Part shown: piece by piece, positions 24,501-38,487 of the stretch
Layout: each line of letters starts with the position of its first letter
Position numbering within the stretch: position 1 is the stretch's first letter
NCBI GenBank assembly: GCA_034509425.1
Contig: JAVTVJ010000439.1
Coordinates: 558,001 to 622,000 of the forward strand
DNA length: 64,000 nt
From: Eopsaltria australis
Taxonomy: Eukaryota > Chordata > Aves > Passeriformes > Petroicidae
Direction: 5' to 3'
The notes under the pieces: generated by a model
What the model saw: the letters and a program-made list of their open reading frames with translations, nothing else
Database searches by the model: none
What the model was told of the DNA's origin: nothing
Translations under genes and position numbers: made by a program

Positions 24501-27500
24501 ATTAAAGTCTGATGAGAAACTGATATTTTCTCTGTATAGGCCAATGGATAAATTTCTTTTCTAGTGCAGAATTCTGTAAAATAGATAAATTTTCTGTTAA
24601 TGTAAGTTAATAATAATGTCCATACATTTTTTGTACTAGGGAGCCTAGAACAGGCCAAAGTGCTCCACGTGCTCAAACATCTCTTCTTTCTTCTTCAGCA
24701 TTCAGAAATGTGTCCCTTGGGTTTCCCCAGCTGTTTATCATGTCCTGATGTTTGAAATCAGAGAAATCACAAGTAACAGTTTTTGTTTTCCCAAGGAAAG
24801 TCACAGGATAATGGCTGTTATCACTTCCCTTTAGAAAATTGCATATCTGAAGGAATGCATTTCAATTTCTTTTTAAAGTTAATGTTTATTATTTTTTCCT
24901 TAAAAAAAAAACAAGCAAAAAAGTAAGAGCCCAACATAGAATGTTCCCTGTTGTTGAGAGTGATTTAGGAAAAGGGAGAAGGAGATCTGGTAACAGAGTC
25001 CTGAATAAAGGTTTTTATGTTAGAGGAATTTGTGATATGCAGGGATGAAACAAGCTGCAGGAGAAAGTTTGAGTTAAATTTAGAGTATTGTTTTCTGAAT
25101 TGTATGTGAAGCCTCTATGTAAATCAAGTTCTAATTTAACAGATATTCAGAAAATTGCCCAGGGCAGATTCTCTCAGGGACAAGAGATTGACACAGCTTG
25201 CTCACTCTTCTGTTAGGGCAAAGCATACAAAGAGCCAGGAAAACGTCAAGTGTGTGTTGAACAGTGGTTAAAATTCAGAGTCCTGTCACTATTTCATGGC
25301 AACCCTTTCAGCCTTGTCCCAAGGGTTCTTCTCTTACATTCCTCATTTTATTTCCCTTTTAATTCACACTGCTCTTTCCATAGCAGAACTCACATTTCCT
25401 TTCTTTGCCTGTCCCACTTTTCCTAATTTAACCTTGCAATAAAATTCCAGCACTTTGCATACATGACTCTAGGTAGAAAAAGTCAGAGGAAAAGGAGCTT
25501 GTGCATAGTTTCTCTTTTCCTTTGTTCATCAGCCTAATAACCCTAATGAATTATCTTTCATGGACACTTGTAACCCCTTTTTTGAATCCATTGACCTCTA
25601 GAGCACTTTAACCCAGTGATTCCACAGCTGAATTACATTTCCTCTGTTGCATTTTGGATTTTCAGCCTGATCTTAACACTGGTTCTTATACAGTGAGAAA
25701 CTGAAGGGTCACCTCCTGTTCATCTTTTACAATTCACTCTTGATTTTTAAAGGACTTTGTAATATTCCTTTCTTAATGTTAATTGTTTCAAATAAAAATG
25801 CTTGTAAATAGGTAATTATCATTTGTGCCCTAATTGGAGAAGTGTTCTTGCTTTCCATCAACTCAACAGAAGGGGTCTTTAAGGATAAACACCAATTAGG
25901 GTTACTTATTTCTATTACACAAATTCAAACTTCTGGAGCACAGTTTACATCTGAAAAAAGTTTGTTTTATTTCTTAGATTTTTAATGGGCCATCAGATGT
26001 ACTAGAATGTCCTAGTCAAGTTTTCCAGAGGTTTTCCTGACTTTTGATGGTATTAAACCAGTTGAAAGCAACATTGGCTTAAAAACTAATGGAATTTTTG
26101 CTGAACATTCCTAAAATTGGAGGGCTGTAGTGCCCTTAATTTATGAAGAAAAAATATTTGAATTTAATCAAGTTGAGCTATTGCCAAATGTCAGGTTTAA
26201 CTAAACCCCAGGGGAAAACTCATCAGCTGATGATATAAGTCATAAAGTGAAGATTGAAAGTCTTTTTTGATGATGATTCAAAATGTTATAGATGATACTG
26301 GGTGAATCTTTCTCCTCTGTTAGGAACATCAGGCTAAAAGTCACAGAAAGTTATTTCTTGCATCAACACTAGAGAACGTTCTCCTGTTTCTATTATGAAG
26401 ACACAACAAAAAAAGGTGAAGAATCAACTTCTTAAATACAATTTCAAAATTCAGTGTTTCTGAGGTGCTTTGAAGTTTAAGTGTCAGATCACTTTTTTGG
26501 GGGCAAATAATATAAAAGTGTTGCCACAGGAAACACAGTTTGGGAAAGCCTTCTCCTTATCCAGGTCAATAAGTTTAAGAAGACAAAGTTCCTCTCCTTG
26601 CACTCATGGTGGACAGGACACTGATGAGGCTGGAACATCCCTGGATTTGTTTTCCACAGCTCTTCATAATGCACTTTCTTTCCAGTTTGAGTAACAATTC
26701 CTCATTTGGGGCTGAGAAAACATTCCACAAAGGCAACTTGATATTGGTAATGAACAGATAATATCTCACTTTTATCGTGCTGGTGAATGGATTTACAATT
26801 TTTTTCTTTTATGAGTGACTTTCTGTACTGAGGAGTTGATGTTGTTTCTTGTGCTCCAGGGTTAGTAGAAGTAGGACAAATGTGCTCACTGAGGATGCAG
26901 GAGGTGAATGTATTCTGAGTTTTAACTTGAAGGTTATGAACCAGGTATTTTAAGCCTTAAGTAAGCAAAAATGTTTGATAGATTGAGAGGAGAAGAAAGA
27001 ACAAGGAGTTAGAGGAGGTCTCCAGGGCAATGGATAAAGGAGTTATAGACACAGGAGAAAGTGAAATTGTTGCAGTTGAGGTGCATTTTTGCTGAATTTC
27101 AGCCACATAAAAGTCAGGTTTCTACTCTACCCAGTTCTCCAAATTCTGCTACATCAGGAGGGGAAATATTGCACTCCTCCAGTTTAATGTAGACAACTGC
27201 CTTTGATGAGCCACCCTGTGGAAGTTCCTTATTTTTCTCCATGGATTCAGGCTCAGGGATCTCTGATGACTTGCTCAGACTGGATGTCTGTCTGTGCCAA
27301 GATAACCAAGCTCCTGAAGGCTCTTATCAAAAATGGGGAGAGCTCATCACTGGCACTGGAAGTTGAAGTTTTATGTTTGGCTACTCTTTGATGGCAGGAC
27401 ATGGTTAGGGGGATGCTGCTGCTGCTGTCCTTTTTGGGAGAGCAGAGGGGAGGTTTCAGAAAATCTTAAATATTCCCAGGATTTCAGCCAATGCCTGACC

Positions 27501-27577
27501 ATCCCTGGTTTCTAAAAGTAACTCTTTTATGAGAACATAAAAGATTAAATTGGGATTTATCCCCTAAAAGTCCATGT

Positions 27578-27602
27578 AAACAACAACAACAACAACAACA
27601 AA
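27578..27602. repeat. (AAC)n microsatellite
   Basis: About eight AAC units followed by A-rich sequence. Confidence 0.93.
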
Positions 27603-28489
27603 AAGAAACAAAAAACCTCACCAAAATCAAACAGGAAAAAAACCTGCAGACACTTCATCTTCTTTCAAACTGGGATTATACCACGATTTTACCTAAAACA
27701 AAGATGACTACTCTGTTTCCAGTTGATATTGTGCAAGATCAATACCTTCACTGCTACTGCCTGGTGTCTCAAATTCTTCCAAGCACATTTAGAACAGAAT
27801 CCAAGCAAAAAACTGTCCTCATGGCAGGAGGTGAAACTAAGGAATGAATGGGCAAAAAATCAATTAATTTATGGATTAATACAATTTTTAAAACTTTTAA
27901 AATAGCTGATGCTCAGCAGTTTGCGGTCATGTTCTAAGAATCTTTCAACTTCTCCAGCATTTCTGGACAGGCCCACCAGCACAGTATTAAATGTCAGGGG
28001 ATTTCTCTTCCATGCTGTGCACTTTACATGTTTCATGGGTACCCAAAATAGTTAATTTGGGCTTTTCTCTCCTCAGTTTAGGCTTCTGAATGCTGCCAGA
28101 CTGGCACTCTTGGTATTGACACAGTTTGCTGAATACATACTCTAGTTTACTGAAATTTAAGGTATATTTTTAATCATAAGCAGAGTTCCACCTGTTACTG
28201 AGTAGCAAATCATCATTAACAATTTTACAAAGACAGTAAAATATTATGAGATAGTAGTGTATACTAAACTCTATTCATAGCCATGCCATGTTATTAAATC
28301 ATATAAATAAAGTCAAAACAAAGTGAAGAGAAATTGTTCCACCCTGTGAATGAAATCTAGACTTTGAGGCTACCATTTTTCCTAGGGAAAAAAAAAATGC
28401 AGATATTCTATTCCATGCATCTTGTTTGATTTGGAGCACTAGAATATTTTTTAAAATGAGAGCACACTATGGAGAGTAAAACTTTTGAT

Positions 28490-28525
28490 TTTTTTTTTTT
28501 TTTTGTTGTTGTTTTTTGTTTTTTC
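28490..28525. repeat. Poly(T) with GTT interruptions
   Basis: A 14-18 base T run continues as TTTTGTTGTTGTTTTTTG. It may be slippage-prone homopolymer; no attached transposon body was recognised. Confidence 0.85.
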
Positions 28526-30287
28526 ACTCAGTTTTAGCTGCTCTTAGCACCCCATATGCTTAGAGATGCTCTGTGCTAGGCAGTCTTTAGGCTAAAGAAT
28601 GCAAGTTTCTCTTTGAGGAGAGCGTGGTGTCTGAGCAAGTACAAGATGTAACTCTGGGCAGTTACTGGATGCTGCCAAACACCTTCAGCTCAGTCAGAAT
28701 CCTGGAGGAAACAGAGCTCCCAGAGGGGAACAGAGGTGTTTTATTCACTTTTATCAATATTTGGTGATATTCTCTATATTGAAACAGCCTTGTTTGGTAC
28801 CTGGTAGTAAGTGGGTGGCTCGTAGTTTTTTTCTCAGAGTAAGCTGGTATTAAAATTGCTTGGAACATCCAGAAAGTTCAACATCCCATGTAGCAGAAGG
28901 ATAATTAAAGCAGCAGCAACAGATTTAGAGGGGCTCTTACAGCTTTTTTTTTTCTTTCTCTCTAAGCACCCAGTCACAAATCTTCTTTTTCTCTAAATAT
29001 TTTTTGCATTCACTGTGCCTGTTTAAATTAGCTCCCACTGTACCATAACCCCTCTGCCACACAGAGTCACTTCTGCTGTTTTAAGTCACTGTTCCAGAGA
29101 TTCATTTATTTATTTGGGCTTGGCTTTTCCTGCAGGCTTATTAGCATGACTCCCTGTAATTTTGGTAGACTGCACTCCCATTCCCTGCTACCTGTGGTGA
29201 CAGAAGCCTCCTTTTCTCCCTCACCTTCTCCCTCAATGCTGGTGAAAAACAGCCCACTGAAGATTATATGGAGCATGAAATAGCCCAGGAATGGCTTTTC
29301 TCGCGCTACTTAAACTTCATTTAATGAAGCTGAAATACAATGCTTTCAGCTGAAAAATGTGATGGGAATTCACCTCATTGGCTCAGGAAAGCATCTGTTG
29401 TGGTGGTCTGAAGCTGTCTTAGCCAAGGGCTAAACAGAGCTATTTTTAAAGCACATTCCCATCATGGAAGCAAGGAAATGGAGCCACTGGAGCAGAGCAC
29501 AGAGGAATGAGCTGGACTTTGGGATGTGTGGTGTAGGGGAGAGTTCAGAGCAGAGAGTCAGTGAAAATAATGCTTAGCTTGTATCAAACTCTTAGGGAAA
29601 TCAGTCTTTCAGTTGTTTTAAGTATGCCACCTTTATAATTCCCTTTTTAGTTAAAGGGTGTTTGAAATGCTTGCATTTTTTTATTATTTCTGAATCTTCT
29701 CCATCTTCTCTTTAGCAGTAGTTTCTTGCCAAGTTGAACAGTGTAGTTAAATAAAGAGCATTACTCCAGGCAAAATAAGAGTCTGAGATTGTTTCTTCAT
29801 AAGAGAAACCCATTCTAACCCAACCCAAAAATCATATTTCACATGTTTGGGTTATAAATTTGCTGACCCAACAGATGGAAGAAGACTATTAGAAATTTAC
29901 TGTTTCACTGGAGTAACTAAGGATCTGTACATTAAGAAGGAATAATGGATGTTGCAAAATACAAGACTTAGCCCTAAATTCTATGCAATCAGTATTTAAT
30001 TGCACAGAATCAACAGAAAGAGGACAATAAAATCTCAAGAAATTAGAATCCTCCACATAATTCCTGCAGAAAAAATATCCCTTTGGATTAAAACTTGGTA
30101 GAGTCATGGGGGAGTGCTGGATGCCATTAAAAAAACTCAGAAACTTTTCTGTCTCAGCTGCATAGAGATTCTCCTTCTACCTCTGCACAGACAGGAGATG
30201 GCAGTCTTTAAAGCAGCATGTTCAGAATTTATTTTGTACTGGTGAAAGACCTTGTACATCAGGCTAAACTAATTTTTTTACATCTTA

Positions 30288-30440
30288 AAGGAAACTGTGG
30301 AGTTCTGGAAATACTCAAAAGCTGTCTGGACACAGTCCTGAGAAAATTGGTTCTATGTGGCCTTGTCTGAGCAGGGAATTGGACAAGATGACCTCCAGAG
30401 ATCCCTTCCAGTATCAGCTATTTTGAAATTTATGTGATCT
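30288..30440 (+). mobile_element. CR1 LINE 3' end, plus orientation
   Basis: It carries the standard CR1 3' text: 'tggaaatactcaaaagctgtctggacac', 'ggccttgtctgagcaggg', 'ttggacaagatgacctcca' and 'gagatcccttccagtatca'. The terminal 8-bp repeat is nearly lost. It is a 5'-truncated, moderately diverged copy. Confidence 0.93.
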
Positions 30441-30605
30441 GCAATGAGAATAAAAGCAGATAAATCTATTATAATGTAGGTTCTCCCTAATTTAACAAAC
30501 ACAAAACCTTGGCGTCAGACAAAATTTGCTGTTCTGGGTGATCCGTTAGGTATTTCCATGAATTTCCGTTTCCAGGTCTGCATTAACCACCTCTTCTGTA
30601 TTAGA

Positions 30606-30667
30606 AGTGTAATAAAATACACTTACTAGAGTGTATTTTACGCTCTTAAAGATTGGCAGATCTTTAA
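30606..30667. repeat. Cluster of perfect inverted repeats with 6-nt spacers
   Basis: AGTGTA (30606-30611), six bases, TACACT (30618-30623), six bases, AGTGTA (30630-30635) alternate, so the middle block can pair with either neighbour. The right pairing extends to an 11-bp perfect stem: TAAAATACACT 30613-30623 with AGTGTATTTTA 30630-30640, loop TACTAG. Five bases later TTAAAGAT (30646-30653) and ATCTTTAA (30660-30667) form a second perfect stem, again with a 6-nt loop (TGGCAG). It starts about 165 bp after the CR1 tail and belongs to no repeat I recognise. It may be a transcription-factor site array, a structured RNA element or coincidence. Confidence 0.85.
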
Positions 30668-33636
30668 TATCTCAGCTGTTTCTGCAAGTGATGACAAGGG
30701 TATAATCTCCTAATTTGTGTTTTAACAGAAAACATCTTCTGAAATCAAAAGAACTGGACTCACTATTTGATGGGCACTGGATTTTTAAATTAATTTTAGA
30801 GAAGAGTCTTGTTTCAAGTGCTATTTTGTTATACCAGACATTTGACAGGTCGTGTGTTTGTCACCAACTTGCACATTTACAATCAGAAATCTCCATACCT
30901 GACAGTGCTTATTTGTGAACAAATACAGAAATTGGTTAGTGTGTTTCTGCCAGCTCAGGCAGCCAGTCTGCTTGGAAACAATGATAAATTATTGTTAAAA
31001 TCTCGGGGGAATAATGTACAGGAGGAATGAATGCAGCACATCTATTAGACAACTGTATCTATGAGCTACTTTGTGAATCCTGACACTGAAGAATCCACTG
31101 TTGAAGGCACAGTGATGTGCAGAATTGAAAGGACTCTGGTCCTGCACAGAGAAGTTATTATGAATTCACAACTGTTCTATGGCAGGAGCTGTTTGTTTGA
31201 GATGAAAAGACACTATTACACTGTCATGCTGAAAGATGGCTCCTTTCAGCCAGCTCGGCCAGCCAGAGGTTTTGTCTGGAATGCATGAAAAACGGGATGT
31301 TTTTATAGGTTTCAAATGAAAAGAGGTGTGTAATAATGGCAGCTGGTTAGAAGCAATAAAACCAGTTCACCTTAAACACCTTTCTTCAGAGCAGACAATT
31401 TATATGTTACCTGAGGGGAAGGCCATCCACCCATGTATGACTGAAGAGTGTAGTGTCATTTAATTTGTATTTATGGTTTCTGTTCTGAAATAGAGATGTG
31501 AAGCATGATTGGAGACAGGAAGGTTGAATGGCTGTGGACAGCCACAGGACCCACAGGGGAACACAGCAGCACCATCATGTTCTTCTGTGCTTTTCCTGCT
31601 CTTTCTGACAGCTTTTAGAGTGAGGCTGAGCCTGGTGCTGCCAGGGAGGATGAAATCCTGGGTTTTCCTACAAAAGCCTTGAAGTTCATGTTCTTGGTTC
31701 TCAGGGAGAATTGAGTCTGGGTGTTTGGAGTTAGGCTGATTTTCAAGGACTGATCAGATTATAAGCAGGGTAGCAAATGATACCCATCCTATAGCAGTTT
31801 AACTCTCTGATATAAGGATATAAATCCACAAGTCTTATGGGTGAGTTTATATGTAATGAAGAAATAGCTGCTGTTTTCCATGAGCTATTCCAGGTATGGA
31901 GAAGCAGCCTAAGGGCAGAAGCCAGGAGCTCACACAAAGCTGCCTTGGTCTGCTGAGGAATCTGCAACAGAGACCTCCCCTCACTGCAGGGAAAATCAAA
32001 CCTTCAGGCTGTGTGCAGAGACTCAGGAATTGGGAGATGTGGGACAGTCTGGCTCTCAGTTCTTGTTCCTCCTTTCTGCCTGTCAATCCCTCCTCAACCC
32101 TGGAAAAGTGTCCTTGTCAAAGGGAGGAGATGTGGCAATATCTCTTCCTATAGAATTTCACCTTGGTACCCATTTCTCTGACACCCAGCCATGCTGGCAG
32201 TAAGAAAAAAAATCAGGAAATTGTGTGGATTCAGGGAGATGAACCAAGCAGGATCTGACCTGAGAGCAGAGAGACACCTTTCTCATCTGACACTTTAACC
32301 AAAGAAACCTTTAGTCTACACTTGGAGCACAAAACCAAACCAATTAATAAATCTTTTCAGCTCACACCTCTTTCTCTTATGAAAAACATCCTCTCTGTGG
32401 ATAAAATGCCTTAAGAGTATTGTAAGAAGAAATTCAAACCATTTTCCTTTGCCATTGTGTCCTAATGAGAGTGTAGTATTGTGGGAGAGCTCCCAAGTTG
32501 GGTTTGATGAATTTCCACAGAAATATGAAGGAGGAAAAATCTCTATTATGTGTGTTCTTATTGTTTGTTTAATAGCAACTACTTCACGTGCTAAGAAACT
32601 GAAGCCAATGAGTGAAAAAAACAAAGTCCACGTCACAGCTGATGTTTATATACCTTGTGAAAGAATGGTACAGATTATCATAAAGGCTTTAAATCTGTCC
32701 TTACTTAACAGACTTAGTTCCTTTAGCCTTTATAAATGAAATAACTTGGTTTTTCGTCATTACCTCTGGGATCCAAAAGCAAGCATGCATTTTATTGCAT
32801 CTCAAGAAAATGTCTCTTTCTATTGGCCACTGGTAACCTAAAGGCCAGAAGTGCCCCTGATCCCCCATATAAATCTCCATTTTTATGAGAACTGAGGCTG
32901 CCAGATCAGTTGACTTGTCACAACAGAGGGCACGGGAGCTTGTGAGATGGAAACTGATATTTTGCAAACTGTTTTGCTTTATTTAAGCTGAATGCCATTG
33001 TAAACTTGAAAAGAGCTACAAGGAGACTTAATTTGAAAACAGAAAGGTCACTGAAGGCCTAACAAATGGGATGCCTTTGGCAAAAATGTACTCGCTGACT
33101 CGAGCACTACCTCTGGAAATGAAAACAAACCAATGGGAGCTGTCATCAATTTGAATGCACAGAAAGGCTCTGGGTGTGTTTCTGTCCTTAAAGCAGCCAA
33201 GCAGACACAACCTCAGTGCTGTTTCAGCCAGACAAGTCTATTTGTTATTGTTTGATGTGTGGTGTTAATTGCCAGTAGTGATGGCAAGTGCTGATACTGT
33301 GGAGCTGCTGATTGACTGAGCTGGGCTCCTTTGCTCACACAGAAATCACCCATGTGCTGAAATTCACTCATTTTCCATTGAATCTGCACCAGGTAATGAC
33401 TCTTTCTGTCCCTGGCCTAGAGATGTAAAGGCAGTACAGAGATTCTCCAGGTGGTGATGGCTACAAGCTCCAAAACTGGAGAACAAATCTGTCATCTAAT
33501 CCTAATGTGTTACATTTTATGAAAAAGCAGAGTATTAGAGAAGCAAATAGAGGCCAGTGAGAAAAATCAGAAGTTAAAATAAACCTCGTCCTTTCAGGAG
33601 TGGAAGCCAAAAAACAGGCTTGACCACAATGCATAT

Positions 33637-33672
33637 AAATATATATATATATATGTATATGTATATATTTAT
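33637..33672. repeat. (TA)n microsatellite with TG variants
   Basis: An alternating TA tract that shifts to TATG units. Confidence 0.92.
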
Positions 33673-33677
33673 ACACT

Positions 33678-33693
33678 CATATGTGCACATATG
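33678..33693. repeat. 16-bp perfect palindrome
   Basis: CATATGTGCACATATG reads the same on both strands. It contains two CATATG E-box-type hexamers around a central GTGCAC and lies 5 bp after the (TA)n tract. Confidence 0.9.
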
Positions 33694-36600
33694 GGTTATA
33701 AAATAAGTTGATATTTGCACAATAACTTTTTAAAATAGTCTCTGATATACATTAGGATGATTTTGTATTGATAACAAGATAATAAGGGATGATTCCTTGA
33801 TGAAGATATTTTCTGTCCTTACAGCTTCATTCCTGAAGCCAAACCTACCCTGAGAGTCCCTCAGACCCTCTTTGAAAACGAGGACCTGAACATGGAGAGT
33901 GTAGGTGAAAATTTTCCCCACCAGAAAAGTGGTTTGACCTCAAATATCATCCTTGATTTTTACAGGTGAAAGGAATTCAGTATTCACATGGTGTCAGTAT
34001 AACCTCCCAATCAGGCTGATCATATTTGAAAGCATGGGGACATGTAAACATTCAGACACTGCTCACTACCCTTCTTAAGCTCAGCACAGAAAAGCAGGGT
34101 GTTTAGGAAATACAAATTCTATTCTAAATTGCTTTCCTGGTGGAAAAGCCAAGGTTATGGCTAGGGTGCTAACACAGAGTAAAGAAATCTGATAGGAGAA
34201 GGCTTCTTGCTCTTGCAAAGGGAGATGAAGTGTGGATGTGCAGGGGCAGATGGAGTGAGTTCAGCCAGAAAGGAGATTGGGTTTCCTAGAGTTGAGGGAA
34301 ATTAAACATGGAAACAACTTCCCTTGGGAGGTGAGGAGGTCCTCAAGTGTTGTGTGTGTACTTTTCAGCACAAGATTAAATGTCTTTTCAAAGGACAGGC
34401 TTTAATTCCACGTTTTAGAAGAGCTCTGTGGCTTGTATTTACAGAACACTTGGTAATTGCCACATTTTGAGAATATAAACTCTCTATTTCTACCAGTTAG
34501 CCTAAAAAAAATCCAATCATTAAATACAGGCACTGAGAGGAGGCACAAAAAGGAGGACACATCAATAAGAAAAGCAAAAACGTGCATCAACAGCTTCATT
34601 TTGCCTGGATAGATGTTATTTCAGAAAGATGTTATTGGAAAAATGTCCAGGAGAGGCAAAAGTTCCCTTGAGGGGTCCCTGTCCTGTGAACCCTGATGCC
34701 TGGGCTCAAATCATGCTTTTGAGGCTGAAAAGGGTCTGGTCACCCATGTGAAGCTGGAGATGTGTGGAAGTGTTTGCAAAGCTGGGACTCATGAAGGAAT
34801 AATTTCAATGTGAAAGGGAAGGAAGGGGGGGTGATACAGGAGCTGCTCTCTTCTGCAAATTGGGGCAAATAAAGTGACTCTGCCACAACTGTGCACTGAA
34901 AATTTAAAAGAAAATCAGAAAGAAAAATATTTTTTGGTTAATCTAAATGACTTTTAACCCTTCCTTTTTCAATTCTTTTTACTAACTGAAGCCTGTTGCT
35001 TTTGTATCTGTAGAAGATGAACTGGAACACCCAGTTAGGGTTTAAGCACTTTTTCTGGTTCTCATGAAACAAGAAATACATTTTGAAGGAAATTTTCACC
35101 TAAAAAAATTCTATTTTAAATAGAAACTACAAGGGATTCTCCAGCCAAAGTTAGTCTACCTGCATGCCTAAATTAAGCCATAAATTGATAGCAGCTAAGC
35201 CAAATACAACCTGTGTTCTCCTCCCAGAGGTGATTTTCCTTCCTATCACATGCCTTTCTCTGGGTGGAAAGAATGTGTTAATGGTTGTGAAATTCAAAGA
35301 TATAATCACTTTGTAAAATGCCTGGAAGATTTTTTCAGTTTTTAGTTGGATACCTTTGTATTATGGCAAACATGAATCTCTGGTAGTCCATAACGAGCAA
35401 ATCTAAATCCTTCCTCACTTAATGTGGAATGACCTTCAGTGATGCCAGATTCCCTGTGCAAATCTATGTATCAGTAATGAACATAAAAAGGGAAGCAGGC
35501 AGGGGATAAATCATACATCAAGTCTAAGACCAAGACAAAAAAAAGTGCTCACTCCAGCTCATTAAGTGTCTTTTCTGTAAAAGAACTCTGTCATCTAACT
35601 TCAGTTTTGTACCCCTCATTCAACCAACTAAGTCAATGCCAATTTGGGTGTATTTTTCAAAATGTGAGTCCCCTACACTCAGTGCAAAGTACTCATGTTT
35701 CTTGTTAGTTCTCATTATATTATATTTTTTTCTGAATTGAAAAAAAAAAGTAACATTAGCAGTTTTTAAAAATTAAAAAATTGAATTCATTAATTATCAT
35801 TCAGAAACGCTTAAAAGCCTTTTACTGACTTCACACTAAATTCATAATGAACCTACACTGTAGTTTGGAGCCTTGTCTGCTTGCTGACTTCTGGCTACAA
35901 GCCAGCCTTTGTTTGCCATCCTCCATTTCAGATATTTGCTCACTAGATGCTGTTCATGGCCAGAGACTCCTACAAGGTGCAGAAATAACTAAACCATGAA
36001 AGAAAGATTGTCAGATATCACAGGGAAAAGCATCTGGTCAGATAGCTTTGTATGAAAAATATCAGTGAAAGATGTTCCACGCTAGAAATTTTTGTTCTCC
36101 CTAGACTGAGAAGAATGTGTCTATTTCTTGGTTTAATTTCTATTTCTGGGGAATTTCAGTAAATATGATTTTTAAAATGATATCACAATACCACAGAGTA
36201 TTCTTGCAGAGCAGTTAATTTTTGGTGTTACTATCTCGTGTTGCAGTTGTTACTCTCTCAGAAAATTGAGTTTAAAGAGCCCTCTTGCTTGGGAGCTCTG
36301 GCAAGTGCATCTAATGGCAGAGCCTAGCCCTATTTTTCTGCTTAGTTTTATTTTCTGCTGTTCTGGAGATTAAAAGATGCAGCCTCTTTACAGTACAAAG
36401 GAGTGAAATACAACTTTTTATAGGGAGTCCTGATCACAAAGGGATGCACCTTCACATTTGTGTCTTAAAGCTGTGCTATGGATTTTGACAGCATGTTTCT
36501 CCAGAGTATCAATTTGTTTTGTTGTTAGTTTTTTTTCCCCCTTTGGGAAGATAGGTTTTATTGTTAGAAGTCTCAAAGCCTGTTCCTTTTGTCAAGGTAC

Positions 36601-38487
36601 TTGTGGAGAAGGGAAAAGAAAAAAACAGTGCACAGGCAGTAATGGCTGAGAACACCTGATAGGTATCTCTTGTAAGGAAAATATTTTACTTTCATCTCCT
36701 GGCCCTGACTATTTTATTTGTTTGCCTTTCCCTGAACTTTCTGGAGATGCTGTTAACATTTTTCTGTAAGTGGGCTATTACAGGCAGGTACAGAAGAAGA
36801 GGTGTTAAATTGTTGGTTCCTCCCTGCTCTACCCAGTCTTTTCCTGGCCCTGAAGACAAACTGGTGGATGTCACTGTGACTTTTTACTCCTTCTCAGTGT
36901 TTAATACAGAAAAAAAAAGCCTTTAAAAACCCCACCACTTTCTGTACAAAAAGAGAACTTGATTGGAATACACAGAGAGGCAAAACTCTCCAAGGTCTCC
37001 CCAGCAGAATGTGAGTGCTGTTGGTCAGAGAGAGAAAACTGTTGAGGTGTTGAACATAAGAACATTGAATTCTAAGGGCAGAGTGATGAAAGGCATCGTG
37101 GTGGCTCAGACTGGACTGTGGAGCAGAGACCCAGATCATCCTCCAAGCATTGACTCACCTGCACATGCTGTGATAACCCCCTCGGGTGGAATTGTTCTGG
37201 CCATATTTATCCAGAACTGAGTTAATTATCTGAAACTCTCTTTATAGTTGTGAACAGGCATTCACGGGTGATTCACCTCTCCATAGACATGTGAATCCTC
37301 TAAAACAGGTCAGAGGAGTGGCATCCTGACTCTAAACACAGCCTGAGAGACAGACAAAGATGCCAGCACCTGTTCTACAGTCAGATCTTCCTCCTCTCTG
37401 GGTCAGAGAGCAGATCCTTTATGGAAATTTGCCATGACTTCTGTTTTCATGTTCTATGTGGCTTTTATTGGTGGATTCATCCAACTGAAGTGAAGCACTT
37501 AGGGAAAAAGAGAAGATTGGGATATTACTCATACGCTCTTACAGTGACACAGCAAAAATTTTTCATTCCCTTTCTTCCTGTTGGACTCCTCCTTCCTAGC
37601 CTGTTATTTATGGTGCCCTTTTTTTAGTCAAGGAATTTTGGGGTTGGTCTTTCACTCCATCATTTGCTGGAAGGACTGATATTGTCCTGGAATATGGAAG
37701 GAGGCTATTTTTAGAGGCTTGCTATAAATAGAGCTACATAAACAGTTCATTTCCTGCACCAGTTCTGAGATGAATTGTTTTAAAGCCATTGTCTTTGTTA
37801 TTTTCCAAAATAATTTTAGAGAAGTTGAAAAAAAAAAGCTCCAAACTTCTTTTTAACTCAAAATGGGCATTTTTTTAATAGTGTTTTGAGTGACTCAAGC
37901 ACTAAGATAAATTTATGCTCAGTCTTACTTGTGGGAGATGCAAGATTCAGCAAGGAATTGTCAAGTGTTTAGCCAGGATTACCTGACTAAACCACTGGAA
38001 GAAGGAGAGAAAACATTGCTGCAATGGGAAATGCCAGCCTGAGAATGTTATATGGTGGTTTGGGCATTTTTTCCTGATGCATTGGGAAAAAAAGGACAAA
38101 AGCTTTCTGGTAAAAACAATGTTTGCACCCCAGCCTTCTGCTCCATGTGTTGTTTGATTTGCCTGAATGCAGTTCTGAAAAGAAAAGAGTCAAACACAAA
38201 AACACTTCCAGCTATTAATGATTTTAACTGCATTTCTTACTGCACAGTGAATTTTTGGGCTGGGGGAGAATTCAAGTGTCATTCCATGATTCTTAGTCCT
38301 GGGAAAAGTAACTGGTGCAAAGCAATTTTATTTCTGCAGCTCATGTTTTTGATGTTGGGAAGTGTAAATTCAGTTTTCCTTTGGGTTAGGGGAGAGGAAG
38401 GAGTAGATAACTCTTATGCCTGCAAATTTTTCTCTGACCTTTAAAAACAACTCTCCTGATGTATTCACAACGTTCTCCCTTCCACAG

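Larger units (their letters stand above)
11811..30287. other. Long unique region without recognisable genes
   Basis: About 18.5 kb in which I recognise no exon, RNA gene or young transposon. The left end (to about 12.6 kb) may still hold CR1 sequence too diverged to call. Simple repeats inside are listed separately. Open frames reach 169 codons (18030-18539, minus, a real ATG), but none shows a known domain. Short exons of a large intron-rich gene cannot be excluded by eye. Confidence 0.55.
30668..38487. other. Unique non-coding DNA
   Basis: No recognisable exon or interspersed repeat. Positions 34270-34400 weakly recall CR1 text ('aacaacttcccttgggaggtg') but not enough to call. Positions 32990-33215 look compositionally complex and could be conserved non-coding sequence. 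Confidence 0.55.

Noticed and set aside
34043..34063. TGTAAACATTC resembling the miR-30 seed
   Set aside because: Only the first nine bases agree and no hairpin arm is found nearby.
34270..34400. Text resembling a CR1 internal region
   Set aside because: Only one short stretch matches and the expected downstream CR1 end is absent.
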